Assembly (NCBI RefSeq): GCF_023229025.1 | Contig: NZ_JALOAA010000008.1 | Location: forward strand, 1 to 63,750 | Length of the DNA: 63,750 nucleotides | Reading direction: 5' to 3' | Source: Sulfurimonas sp. | GTDB taxonomy: Bacteria > Campylobacterota > Campylobacteria > Campylobacterales > Sulfurimonadaceae | Shown: positions 17,439 to 26,137 of the stretch, piece by piece | Numbering within the stretch: the stretch's first letter is position 1 | How the letters are laid out: every line of letters begins with the position of its first letter | Program-made: the position numbers and the translations under genes | The notes under the pieces: model-generated | Databases searched by the model: none | What the model was told of the DNA's origin: nothing | Seen by the model: only the letters and a program-made list of their open reading frames with translations

Positions 17439-18230
17439 TTACCATCTTCCTAAAATTATATTTTGCGGTTTGCAAAAAGCAGTTAATTGCATACTGTTTT
17501 TTAGATTTAATTTATCGAGTAGCTCTATAGAAAGAACTGAACAGACAGTATTACCGCCTTTTAATTCAATGATTATTTCTGCATTTAAATCATTACGCTC
17601 TATTCGGACAATTTTTCCCGTAAAACGGTTTGTATCATTTTTTGCCGATGAGGAGTCATCACTTAAAGTCAAGGCGTTGGCTTTAAATAGGGCATATAGC
17701 TCTGTTCCTATAGTGATTTCAAGAGTAGTTAGTGAATCATTTGTTATTATTGCGGTTATTACATCTTTGTTGTTTAGTTCTAGAAAAAGGGTGCTCTCAA
17801 GAGCTCCTTTTTGGATTTTAATAACTTTTGTCCTTAGCTGGTTTCTTGCACTTATGCGGATATCCAAACTGCCCAAAAGGTGGATGTGACCATTTTTTTC
17901 ACTTACTCGTTTTGAGAGATTATCAAGAAATCTCTGATGCTCTTCTTGTAGAATTTTATAAGTATTTATCAACTCTTTTGCATACTCTGTAAGATGAGTT
18001 CCGCCGCCGCCTTTGCCGCCTTTTGCACTTGTTACAAGCGGAAATTCAGAGAGGTTGTTCATAGCATCAACTGCATCCCAAGCGGCTCTGTAGCTCATCT
18101 TCATAGATTTTGCCGCTTTTGTTATTGACCCATCTTTATCAATGTGCATCAAAAGCTCAATTCTACCTTCTCCCAGAAAGTTATGTTCTGATTTGTTTAT
18201 CCAAAAGCGACCGTTTACGCTGTTTTTCAT
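17439..18230 (-). CDS. modE: molybdate-responsive transcriptional regulator ModE
   Basis: 263 residues, the length of two-domain ModE. N-terminal winged helix: GEGRIELLMHIDKDGSITKAAKSM and MSYRAAWDAVDAMN, the ModE recognition helix, then the Gly-rich wing AKGGKGGGGT. C-terminal residues ~125-263 contain two Mop repeats (RNQLRTKVIKIQKG and TGKIVRIERND) that bind molybdate. The frame is open from TTG at 18242, but GGAG (18237-18240) is spaced six bases from ATG 18230, which is chosen. Expected to bind the palindrome in its own promoter and probably to regulate the porin-mod operon. Confidence 0.93.
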   Translation of the reverse strand: MKNSVNGRFWINKSEHNFLGEGRIELLMHIDKDGSITKAAKSMKMSYRAAWDAVDAMNNLSEFPLVTSAKGGKGGGGTHLTEYAKELINTYKILQEEHQRFLDNLSKRVSEKNGHIHLLGSLDIRISARNQLRTKVIKIQKGALESTLFLELNNKDVITAIITNDSLTTLEITIGTELYALFKANALTLSDDSSSAKNDTNRFTGKIVRIERNDLNAEIIIELKGGNTVCSVLSIELLDKLNLKNSMQLTAFCKPQNIILGRW

Positions 18231-18250
18231 AATCATCTCCAAATATAAAA

Positions 18251-18276
18251 GCGTAGTATATTAAAATATATAACGC
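18251..18276. promoter_or_regulatory. ModE operator-like palindrome in the modE promoter
   Basis: GCGTAGTATA (18251-18260), six bases, then TATATAACGC (18267-18276): eight of ten positions pair as an inverted repeat. The half-site (CGxTATATA type with TATA arms) matches what is known of E. coli ModE operators, two TATA-rich arms bounded by CG. It covers most of the spacer and the whole -10 of the modE promoter, so bound ModE should block transcription. Confidence 0.7.
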
Positions 18277-18283
18277 CTGTCAA
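18255..18283 (-). promoter_or_regulatory. consensus sigma-70 promoter of modE
   Basis: Minus strand: TTGACA (18278-18283), exactly 17 bases, then TATACT (18255-18260). Transcription should begin near 18248, giving an ~18-base leader with GGAG before ATG 18230. This is one of the best -35/-10 pairs in the window, notable in a phylum whose promoters usually lack a -35 box, and it is overlaid by the ModE palindrome. Confidence 0.75.
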
Positions 18284-18292
18284 TCAAGTTAG

Positions 18293-18328
18293 GAAAAAAT
18301 AGATGCAAGAAATGTGACTTGCATCTAT
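18293..18328 (-). terminator. intrinsic terminator of the TIGR03545/03546-type gene
   Basis: Stem ATAGATGCAAG (18299-18309) with CTTGCATCTAT (18318-18328): eleven perfect pairs around an 8-base loop. On the minus strand it is followed at once by six U (18293-18298). It stands seven bases after the stop at 18335 and isolates that gene from the modE promoter. Confidence 0.88.
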
Positions 18329-18334
18329 GGTTGT

Positions 18335-20554
18335 TTAAAAAGGGAGCAGGTTTTTAATTGAATCTATAGCGGGTTTTGTACCAAGTGAGGATGAGTCGGA
18401 CAAGAGTTTGTCTAACGCGCCGCTTTGTGAGCCTACCAAAGAGTTTATATCAGGTATGCCGGATACAGAACTGTTTAGACCGTTTAGCTGCTCTTGCATC
18501 TTCTCATTTAGCATCGTCTGAAGCTCGGCCTCATATTTTTTAGCCTCTTTTGCAAAAACATTGCTAAGAGCTGCTGATATTTTTTTGTCCAGATCCGTTT
18601 TTATATCTACAGAAGGAGACTCAAGTGAGCCTGTTGCATCTGTTTTAACGTAAAAACCCTTTACTTCCGAGAGTGTAGAGTTGACGATATCTGCATATTT
18701 TTCATCAAGTCCGCTAATCGAGATAGCGGCATTTTTAAAATCAAAACTACTCTTTAGCTCCAGTTTAGACAAGCCGTAGATATTAGCGCTTCCTTGAAGC
18801 GCAATATCGCTTTTTTCAAGCCTCAATGATGAGAGTGCAAAACTACTAAGCGGTATCTTTTTTGCACTAAAGATTGCAGATTCATGAGCTATTTTACCTA
18901 GCCTGTCATCTTTTCCCTCAAGCACAAACTTCTCTACTACATCCCCATCGCTTGTTACTTTAAAGGTAGTGGCTCTGCCTAGAAGCTTTTGGTCATCGGC
19001 TATGTTGTTGATAACTCCCGTAAAGTCTTGAGTCTTAAACTTTCCGCTCATATCAACTTTTGCTACATAGATATCCGGAGATGGCACCTCTTCTTTGAAC
19101 TTTATCCATCTTCCCTCTCCGCGCGGAGGTTTTGGAGGCTCGACTTTTGTATCGCTTTTCATATATGGCTGGGCAAGCGTATAATATTTTTTTGCTACTG
19201 CTATATACTCTTTTGTCTTCTGGCCAAAGATTGCTCCTACGACATTTATTGCACCGCTGCTATCGAATGAGTAAGCACTTTTTAAATTGTTGTAATCGCT
19301 CTTAGGAGCGCTTTTTAATTCACTTATAAGTTTTGATATGCGCGCTTTATCTTTCGCAAAATCTTTTTTTATAGATGCAAGTTTTGTTTTATGGGTATCT
19401 ATCTTCTTCTTAAATGCCGCAATATCATCTTTTAGTTTTAAAAGTTGTGTAGGGTTTTTTGATTTTGAAGCCGACTTTATGGCCTCAAGGTCCTCTTTGT
19501 ACTCTTTTATCACATCTGAGCTAAGCTGCCCTTTATATACTTTTTCCCATTTTGCTTTTATCTCATCTATCTCTTTTTGAGCTTGATTGTAAACTTGTAT
19601 AGATTTTAAATCTGCATTTGCTAGAAGCTCTTTTGGAGTAGGTAGTTTTATTTCAGGCATAGTAAATGTAGATGAGCCCAAAGCTGCTGACGTTGACGGT
19701 TTTTTTGCTGCTGATGGTTTTGGGTTTGAGCTTGGCGTGTCAAAGCCGATGCCCGTTACTTGAACAAGCTCCATATGTTTTTTTCTCAAAAGAAGTGCAT
19801 TGAAATCTAAATCGGCCAAGATATTTTCAATGCTTACGCTGTTTGTTTTGCCGTTATCGTCTTGTACTTCAAGACCGGCAATGCGTAAGGAAGCATCACT
19901 AAAACTTGTCTCTACATCTTTAATTAGAACCTCTTTGCCTGTTATGGTTGATACCCCTTTTTGTAGTGTAAATTTTATGACAGGATCTACCACAACAACG
20001 GCAAAAACAAAAACTAAAGCAGTAGCTCCTATAAATACGCCTACACCTATGATACGAAAAGTGCTATCTCTCTTATCGCTTTTTTTAAGAATGCCAAATT
20101 TTGCCAAAAGCGGGTACTTATCTATAAAAAGAAGAATCTTGCCGCGTGAAGTCTCTATAACTCTGTTTAAGATAAAATATAGAGGAAGAGCAAGAAGAAC
20201 AGCGACTATAAATGAGCCTAGAACAATAGTATTGTTGAAATATGTAAGGCGCATAATACCGCTGTTATACATTGATGTAAACACTCCTTGCAGAGCCTCT
20301 GCAGTAAGAATCATATATCCAAATGACTCAAAAAGCGGGTCAAAGATATAGCCTATAGCTGCAAAAAATGCACTAGAGACTAAAAAGAGCCCAAAATGAA
20401 TATTTATTATGAGTGCTAGAAATAGAAGCAGAACAGTTTGAACACCGCTTATGGGAGTAAGCCCCATAATCATACCCATGACAATTGCTGCTGTTATCTG
20501 CCATGGAGTCTGTCCGGAATTTAACGCCTTAAAGAGCTTTATAATGAAGTTCAT
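18335..20554 (-). CDS. fused TIGR03546 + TIGR03545-type membrane/AsmA-like protein
   Basis: 739 residues. Residues 1-~155 carry three to four membrane helices with GQTPWQITAAIVMGMIMGLTPI, typical of the TIGR03546 / DUF2062-like family. A further helix spans ~165-195. The rest is a long, presumably periplasmic part resembling TIGR03545: an AsmA-like start (LRIAGLEVQDDN, ILADLDFNALLLRKKHMEL), a Lys/Ala/Ser coiled coil (~300-400), repeated beta segments, and a Ser/Leu-rich end. In other bacteria these two families are usually adjacent separate genes, so this looks like a fusion. Function unknown; AsmA relatives act in envelope lipid transport. Confidence 0.75.
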   Translation of the reverse strand: MNFIIKLFKALNSGQTPWQITAAIVMGMIMGLTPISGVQTVLLLFLALIINIHFGLFLVSSAFFAAIGYIFDPLFESFGYMILTAEALQGVFTSMYNSGIMRLTYFNNTIVLGSFIVAVLLALPLYFILNRVIETSRGKILLFIDKYPLLAKFGILKKSDKRDSTFRIIGVGVFIGATALVFVFAVVVVDPVIKFTLQKGVSTITGKEVLIKDVETSFSDASLRIAGLEVQDDNGKTNSVSIENILADLDFNALLLRKKHMELVQVTGIGFDTPSSNPKPSAAKKPSTSAALGSSTFTMPEIKLPTPKELLANADLKSIQVYNQAQKEIDEIKAKWEKVYKGQLSSDVIKEYKEDLEAIKSASKSKNPTQLLKLKDDIAAFKKKIDTHKTKLASIKKDFAKDKARISKLISELKSAPKSDYNNLKSAYSFDSSGAINVVGAIFGQKTKEYIAVAKKYYTLAQPYMKSDTKVEPPKPPRGEGRWIKFKEEVPSPDIYVAKVDMSGKFKTQDFTGVINNIADDQKLLGRATTFKVTSDGDVVEKFVLEGKDDRLGKIAHESAIFSAKKIPLSSFALSSLRLEKSDIALQGSANIYGLSKLELKSSFDFKNAAISISGLDEKYADIVNSTLSEVKGFYVKTDATGSLESPSVDIKTDLDKKISAALSNVFAKEAKKYEAELQTMLNEKMQEQLNGLNSSVSGIPDINSLVGSQSGALDKLLSDSSSLGTKPAIDSIKNLLPF

Positions 20555-20671
20555 GTTCTTACCTTAGCTAAGTAGATAATTTATTTTGTTAGTTTAACAT
20601 ATTTTTTTCTGGATAATGATTTATAATGAGAATAATTTATAAAACAAAGCAAAACAAAAGCCAATTTTAAG

Positions 20672-20677
20672 TACAAT
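20672..20677 (+). promoter_or_regulatory. -10 box of the pyrH operon
   Basis: TACAAT is preceded by an A/T-rich stretch with TTTTAAG and lies 29 bases before the pyrH ATG (20706). No -35 box is evident, in keeping with the usual sigma-70 promoters of this phylum. AAGGA (20696-20700) is the ribosome-binding site. Confidence 0.45.
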
Positions 20678-20705
20678 TCGCGCAATTATAGACTAAAGGA
20701 AGTGC

Positions 20706-21419
20706 ATGGCTAACAAACGGGTATTGGTTAAGTTTTCAGGTGAAGCTCTTGCTGGAGAAGCGGGTCATGGAATTGACACGAAGATTCTAAACTATATATC
20801 ACAAGAGATAAAGTCACTTGTAGATGCTGGTATCGAGGTTGGTATCGTTATCGGTGGCGGCAATATCATTCGTGGTGTTACCGCTGCTCAAGACGGAATC
20901 ATTAAAAGAACCTCGGGTGACTATATGGGAATGTTAGCTACTGTAATTAACGGAATAGCAATGCAAGAAGCTTGTGAACATGCAGGCTTGGAAGTCCGCA
21001 TGCAGACTGCTATTAAGATGGAGCAGATTGCAGAGGCGTATATAAATCGCCGTGCAGTTCGTCATTTGACGAAGGGTCGTGTCGTAATATTTGCAGCCGG
21101 AACGGGAAATCCATTTTTTACGACAGATACGGCAGCAACACTAAGAGCCGTTGAGATAGGTGCAGAAGTTATTATAAAAGCTACAAAGGTTGACGGTGTT
21201 TATGATAAAGACCCAAATAAGTTCAGTGATGCACTCAAGCTGCCTGAACTCTCTTATGAGCAAGCACTTTCAGATAACATCAAAGTAATGGACGATACCT
21301 CTATCGCATTGGCAAAGGATAATTCGCTTCCTATTTTGGTATGCGATATGTTTAAAAAAGGCAATCTTTTGGATATTTTGCAAAACGGAAATATGCAAAA
21401 CTGTTCAATAGTAAAATAG
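20706..21419 (+). CDS. pyrH: UMP kinase PyrH
   Basis: 237 residues, full length. Amino-acid-kinase fold: KRVLVKFSGEAL (phosphate loop), GGGNIIRG (UMP-binding glycines), FAAGTGNPFFTTDTAA (phosphate/UMP site) and KVDGVYDKDP (ATP site). Makes UDP from UMP for RNA, sugar nucleotides and peptidoglycan. First gene of a plus-strand run with rpoZ, spoT and tyrS, an order I recall from Campylobacter. Confidence 0.97.
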   Translation: MANKRVLVKFSGEALAGEAGHGIDTKILNYISQEIKSLVDAGIEVGIVIGGGNIIRGVTAAQDGIIKRTSGDYMGMLATVINGIAMQEACEHAGLEVRMQTAIKMEQIAEAYINRRAVRHLTKGRVVIFAAGTGNPFFTTDTAATLRAVEIGAEVIIKATKVDGVYDKDPNKFSDALKLPELSYEQALSDNIKVMDDTSIALAKDNSLPILVCDMFKKGNLLDILQNGNMQNCSIVK

Positions 21420-21440
21420 TTATGATTTTAAGGAGATAAA

Positions 21441-21659
21441 ATGAGAGTAGAAGAGTTAACAGCAAAGATTTTAGATAATAATCCAAACATGGATCGCTAC
21501 CAACTAGCAATAGCGGTATCAAAAAGAACAGACGAACTTTTAAATGGAGCAGCAAGCAAGCTTAGCGTTTCAAAAAATGTAAAAGTAGCAGATTTGGCTA
21601 TGATGGAGATAGCTGAGGGCCTTATAGTAATTAAGGGTTTTACGGACAATAAAAAATAG
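21441..21659 (+). CDS. rpoZ: RNA polymerase omega subunit
   Basis: 72 residues, the size of Campylobacterota omega. Contains RVEELTAKILDNNPNMDRYQLA and ISKRTDEL-like omega motifs (VSKRTDELLNGA). Helps assemble beta' into the polymerase, and in proteobacteria its N terminus forms ppGpp site 1, which fits with spoT next door. ATG 21441 has AAGGAG seven bases upstream; 21 bases after pyrH. Confidence 0.92.
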   Translation: MRVEELTAKILDNNPNMDRYQLAIAVSKRTDELLNGAASKLSVSKNVKVADLAMMEIAEGLIVIKGFTDNKK

Positions 21660-21663
21660 CAAA

Positions 21664-23817
21664 TTGAGCTTGAGTCAAATGAATATCGAAAAAATAAAAA
21701 AGATAGATAGTGTTGACTCGGCAATAGAGTATCTTTTTACTCAGATACCTCAGAGTGATGCCCTAAACAAAGCTCTTGAGTACTCAAAAGAAGCCCATGT
21801 TGGGCAGTTTAGAAAAAGCGGTGAACCATATATCGTTCATCCTATTTTAGTAGCGGCAATAGTCTCATCCATAACAAATGACGAAGCGATGGCGATTTCT
21901 GCACTTCTTCATGATGTTGTCGAAGATACCCATATTAGTAGTGATGAGATAGAGAGACTCTTTGGCAAAGATGTTGCACATCTAGTCGAGGGTCTTACAA
22001 AGATAGATAGCATCAGAGATTCTGAACTTATCTCCTCTAGCTCCAATGAACGCCTTGTCGTATCAGCTCTCTCTTTTAGAAAAATGCTCTTAGCAAGCAT
22101 AAAAGATGTAAGGGTGTTAGTTGTAAAGCTTTGTGATAGATTTCACAATATGCTTACCCTAGATGCACTTCCTGCTCAAAAGCAAAAGAGGATAGCAGAG
22201 GAGACATTAGTCGTTTATTCACCTATTGCACACCGTCTTGGTATCTCTTTTTTGAAAAATTTATTAGAAGATTTAAGCTTTTTGTACCTTTTTAAAGAAG
22301 AGAGGCGCCATATTGACAGCTACCTTGAGACTAACTATCATGCAATAGAGATGAAGCTTGATGAGTTTAAAGAGTCGATAAACAAAGTTTTAGTTCAAAA
22401 CGGTTTTTGCGAAGATGATTTTGAGATACTCTCACGTGTTAAACACAAATACTCCATCTACCTTAAAATGCAGAGAAAGGGAGTCGGGATAGAGGAGGTC
22501 CTAGACCTCTTGGCAATTAGAATATTAACAGAAGATGCCGTTAAATGTTACAAGATTCTGGGACTTATTCATCTCAATTTTCAGCCGCTTAGTTCAAGAT
22601 TTAAAGATTATATTGCAGTTCCCAAAGATAACGGCTACAGAACTATCCATACGACTGTATTTTATAATACCGCTATTTTTGAAGTACAGATTAGAACATA
22701 CGACATGCATAAAACTGCAGAACTAGGCGTTGCTGCACACTGGAAGTATAAAAGTGGTGGAAACAACAGTATAAAACTTGACTGGCTTCACAATCTAGAG
22801 CATCAAAATGAGTCTGTTGAAGAGTTTTACGATTTGATAAAAAATGACCTCTATAGTGAGGATATTTCAGTATTTTCTCCTACCGGCGAAGCTTTTACGC
22901 TTCCTCGCGGTGCAGTTGTACTTGACTTTGCATATGCAGTACATACTCATGTGGGAAATAACGCCAAGTCTGCTCTTATAAATAAGACAAAAGCCTCTCT
23001 AATAAATGAACTTCATAACGGAGATATTGTTAAGATAGAGGTTGGAGAGAGTAGTGTTACTAGGTGTAGCTGGATAGACGCGGTTAAGACTTCAAAAGCA
23101 AAAACAAATATGAAATATAAGTGTAATGCAAGGATTAGAGATATAAACTCTAAATCAAGTGTTAGCATTGTCGCAACAGCCATGAACTTAAATGCATCTA
23201 GAGTTAAAGAGTGGCTTGATAATAGTGGTTGTGAAAAAATCTACTCAATTGCTACAGACATAGAGCATTTTCGCGAAGTGATAAATAAATATACTGCTGA
23301 TATAAATAGAAATAGCCGTTTTAAAAGATTTTTGTCAAGGCATAGATTTAAGATAAAACGTTACACTTTTGGAGATATTGAAGTGTATAGCACCTCTCAT
23401 GTAAGCGATATTGTGTTTGACTACTGTTGTCATCCAAAAAACGGCGATGAGATAATGGCATTTTTTGAAAAAGGCAAAGCGCATGTGCACCACAAGATGT
23501 GTTCAAGTGCTTCAAAAAAACTTGAAAACAGAGAGCCTATGCTATTTGTCAAATGGAAAAAGCTAAATAGATATAACTACAACATGATAGTTTCGCTTCA
23601 CAGCGGGGTAGGAACATTGGCAGAATTTTTAAAACATTTGGCAAAATTAAAAATTGATATAAACCAGATAGAGCTTGGCAAAAATAGAAGTGAAACGACC
23701 AAGTATTGTGAAATAGGCTTTGAGAGTAAAGAAGCTGATATTAACTTGCTTCGTGCTAAAATTGATCAAAAAATAAAAATTATACATCTTATTCGTACAG
23801 ATGATGCTTACAAATAA
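21664..23817 (+). CDS. spoT: bifunctional (p)ppGpp synthetase/hydrolase (RelA/SpoT)
   Basis: 717 residues. HD hydrolase domain: LLHDVVEDT at ~80 and VVKLCDRFHNML. Synthetase domain: RVKHKYSIYLKMQRKG and DNGYRTIHTTV. TGS domain from ~400 (VFSPTGEAFTLPRGAVVLDFAYAVHTHVG), and a C-terminal ACT-like end (YNMIVSLHSGVGTLAEFLKHLAKL). Both active sites look intact, so it should make and degrade the stringent-response alarmone. The frame opens with TTG at 21664; ATG at 21679 is an equally plausible start, and neither has a strong ribosome site. Confidence 0.95.
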   Translation: MSLSQMNIEKIKKIDSVDSAIEYLFTQIPQSDALNKALEYSKEAHVGQFRKSGEPYIVHPILVAAIVSSITNDEAMAISALLHDVVEDTHISSDEIERLFGKDVAHLVEGLTKIDSIRDSELISSSSNERLVVSALSFRKMLLASIKDVRVLVVKLCDRFHNMLTLDALPAQKQKRIAEETLVVYSPIAHRLGISFLKNLLEDLSFLYLFKEERRHIDSYLETNYHAIEMKLDEFKESINKVLVQNGFCEDDFEILSRVKHKYSIYLKMQRKGVGIEEVLDLLAIRILTEDAVKCYKILGLIHLNFQPLSSRFKDYIAVPKDNGYRTIHTTVFYNTAIFEVQIRTYDMHKTAELGVAAHWKYKSGGNNSIKLDWLHNLEHQNESVEEFYDLIKNDLYSEDISVFSPTGEAFTLPRGAVVLDFAYAVHTHVGNNAKSALINKTKASLINELHNGDIVKIEVGESSVTRCSWIDAVKTSKAKTNMKYKCNARIRDINSKSSVSIVATAMNLNASRVKEWLDNSGCEKIYSIATDIEHFREVINKYTADINRNSRFKRFLSRHRFKIKRYTFGDIEVYSTSHVSDIVFDYCCHPKNGDEIMAFFEKGKAHVHHKMCSSASKKLENREPMLFVKWKKLNRYNYNMIVSLHSGVGTLAEFLKHLAKLKIDINQIELGKNRSETTKYCEIGFESKEADINLLRAKIDQKIKIIHLIRTDDAYK

Positions 23818-23846
23818 TTTATAAATTTAGATAGGGAAAAAGAGTA

Positions 23847-25046
23847 ATGCTACAAGAAGCTTTAAGAGAGATACAAAGAGGCACTGCTGAGATAATAGAC
23901 AATGAGAGAATTGAAAAACTATTAAAAGCGTACTTTGATGAGGGAAAAACATATACAGTAAAAGCGGGTTTTGATCCGACTGCGCCGGATTTACATCTTG
24001 GGCATACGGTGCTTTTGCAAAAACTTGCGCTATTTCAAAAATATGGTGCTAAAGTTCAGTTTCTTATCGGTGATTTTACCGCACAGATAGGTGACCCTAG
24101 TGGAAAAAGCGCTACAAGAAAAACTTTGAGTGCTATTGAGATTGAGGAGAATGCTAGAAGTTATAAAGAGCAGATTTTTAAGATATTAGATCCTTTGAAA
24201 ACTGAAGTTGTTTTTAACTCCGAGTGGATAAACCTTCTCGGTGCTTCTGGAATGCTCTCGCTTACAACAACATTTAATGTTGCAAGAATGCTTGAGCGTG
24301 ATGATTTTGACAAAAGATACAAAAGTGGAGTCTCTATCTCAATTAGTGAATTTATATATCCTCTGCTTCAAGGTTATGATAGCGTACACCTCAAAAGCGA
24401 CATAGAGATTGGCGGAACTGATCAAAAGTTCAACCTTTTAATGGGAAGACATCTTCAACGTGCTTATGAGATAGGAAAAGAGCAGTCGGTTTTAATGATG
24501 CCTATTTTAGAGGGACTTGACGGCGTGCAGAAGATGAGTAAATCTTTAAATAACTATATCGGTGTTGTAGATGAGCCAAATGATATGTTTGCAAAGCTAC
24601 TAAGCATCTCTGATGAGTTGATGTGGAGATATTATGAGCTACTAAGTACTAAAACATTAGATGAGATTGCAGTTTTAAAAAATGGCGTAGCAGACGGTTC
24701 CATGCATCCAAAAAGCGTAAAAGAGGATTTGGCGTTAGAGATAACTGCCAGATTTCACTCTAAAGAGTCGGCTAGGGCAGCAAAAGATGAGTTTGATAAA
24801 ATACACTCAAACAACCAGTTGCCATCAGAGATTGATGAGTATAGTTGCGATGGGAAGATATGGATAGCAAAGGCACTTGTTGATTGCAAGCTAGCACCTT
24901 CAACTTCTCAAGCAAGAAGAGATATTAAGCAAGGTGCTGTTAAAATAAATCAAGAGAAAGTTAATGACGAACAGCTACAATTAGAGAGTGGGGAGTATGT
25001 GCTTCAAGTCGGAAAAAGAAAATTTGCAAAATTAAAGGTGATCTAA
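23847..25046 (+). CDS. tyrS: tyrosyl-tRNA synthetase
   Basis: 399 residues, TyrZ-like form. HIGH signature HLGHT near residue 50, the tyrosine pocket region GGTDQKFN, and the class I KMSKS motif (QKMSKSLNNYIG). A C-terminal S4-like RNA-binding domain (ARRDIKQGAVKINQEKVN) follows. Charges tRNA-Tyr. Its stop TAA overlaps the next start by one base (TAATG). Confidence 0.96.
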   Translation: MLQEALREIQRGTAEIIDNERIEKLLKAYFDEGKTYTVKAGFDPTAPDLHLGHTVLLQKLALFQKYGAKVQFLIGDFTAQIGDPSGKSATRKTLSAIEIEENARSYKEQIFKILDPLKTEVVFNSEWINLLGASGMLSLTTTFNVARMLERDDFDKRYKSGVSISISEFIYPLLQGYDSVHLKSDIEIGGTDQKFNLLMGRHLQRAYEIGKEQSVLMMPILEGLDGVQKMSKSLNNYIGVVDEPNDMFAKLLSISDELMWRYYELLSTKTLDEIAVLKNGVADGSMHPKSVKEDLALEITARFHSKESARAAKDEFDKIHSNNQLPSEIDEYSCDGKIWIAKALVDCKLAPSTSQARRDIKQGAVKINQEKVNDEQLQLESGEYVLQVGKRKFAKLKVI

Positions 25047-26137
25047 TGAGCTACAATTCATTAAAAATCGGTAAGTATATAATAGAAAAGCCTATAGTTC
25101 AGGGTGGAATGGGTGTTGGTATAAGCTGGGATCAGCTTGCGGGAACCGTCTCAAAAGAGGGAGGTCTTGGTGTAATCAGTGCGGTTGGAACAGGTTACTA
25201 TGAGAATAAAAAATATGCTTCAAAACTGATTGCAGACAGACCACTTGACACCCTTGGTTTTTACTCAAAAGAGGGTTTTGATGCAATAATAAAAAATGCT
25301 AGAAAGATATGCAAAGATAGACCCCTAGCGGCAAATATTTTATATGCTATTAATGATTATGGACGAGTGGTAAAGGATGCTTGTGAAAGCGGCATAGATA
25401 TTATTATTACGGGAGCGGGTCTGCCTACGAATATGCCTGAGTTTACGGAGGGTTATCCCGATGTTGCGCTTGTCCCTATTGTCTCATCCGCAAAAGCTCT
25501 GAAAATTATCTGTAAAAGATGGCAGAAGAGATACAACAGACTTCCTGATGCTGTAGTACTTGAGGGTCCAAAGAGCGGTGGGCATCAAGGCTTTACATAT
25601 GAGCAGTGCTCAATGGAGGAGAATCAGCTTGAAAATTTGATTAAACCCGTTGTTGAGGAGGCTGCTTTATGGGGTGACATTCCGGTAATTGCTGCAGGCG
25701 GTATTTGGGATAAAAATGATATAGAAGAGATGTTGCTCCTTGGCGCAAGAGGTGTTCAGATGGGAACGCGCTTTATCGGAACGCATGAGTGCGATGCGCA
25801 TGAAAACTTTAAAAAGGTTCTGCTAAATGCAAAAAAAGAGGATATTCAACTATTCTCATCTCCGGTAGGTTACCCTGCTCAAGGTGTTAGAACAAACCTT
25901 ACTGAGCTTGTAGAGAAGAGAGAAGGACCTGCAATTAAATGTATCTCAAACTGTGTTGCACCATGTAATCGCGGCGAAGAGGCAAAAGAGGTCGGTTACT
26001 GCATCGCAGACAGATTAAGCGATGCCTACAACGGAAATCTTGAGACGGGGCTCTTTTTCTCAGGTACAAACGGATATAGATTAGACAAAATCATATCAGT
26101 AAAAGAGTTGATGGAAAAATTAGTCAACGGTGAATAA
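25046..26137 (+). CDS. nitronate monooxygenase family flavoprotein
   Basis: 363 residues. FMN-binding TIM barrel of the NMO (formerly 2-nitropropane dioxygenase) family: PIVQGGMGVGISWDQLAGTVSKEGG at the start, GPKSGGHQGF, and PVIAAGGIWDKNDIEEMLLLGARGVQMGTRFIGT at the phosphate site. Cysteines in the 290-320 region (CISNCVAPCNRG) are notable. Members oxidise nitronates such as propionate 3-nitronate; some relatives are enoyl-ACP reductases (FabK), so the substrate is uncertain. One-base overlap with tyrS. Confidence 0.88.
   Translation: MSYNSLKIGKYIIEKPIVQGGMGVGISWDQLAGTVSKEGGLGVISAVGTGYYENKKYASKLIADRPLDTLGFYSKEGFDAIIKNARKICKDRPLAANILYAINDYGRVVKDACESGIDIIITGAGLPTNMPEFTEGYPDVALVPIVSSAKALKIICKRWQKRYNRLPDAVVLEGPKSGGHQGFTYEQCSMEENQLENLIKPVVEEAALWGDIPVIAAGGIWDKNDIEEMLLLGARGVQMGTRFIGTHECDAHENFKKVLLNAKKEDIQLFSSPVGYPAQGVRTNLTELVEKREGPAIKCISNCVAPCNRGEEAKEVGYCIADRLSDAYNGNLETGLFFSGTNGYRLDKIISVKELMEKLVNGE

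Noticed and set aside
19800..20351. 183-codon plus-strand ORF
   Set aside because: Complementary frame within the TIGR03545-type gene; no start signal and no recognisable protein pattern.
20610..20640. Fur-box-like GATAATGAT between the TIGR03545-type gene and pyrH
   Set aside because: Only the left 9-base half matches; the right half fits poorly and the sequence is very AT-rich.
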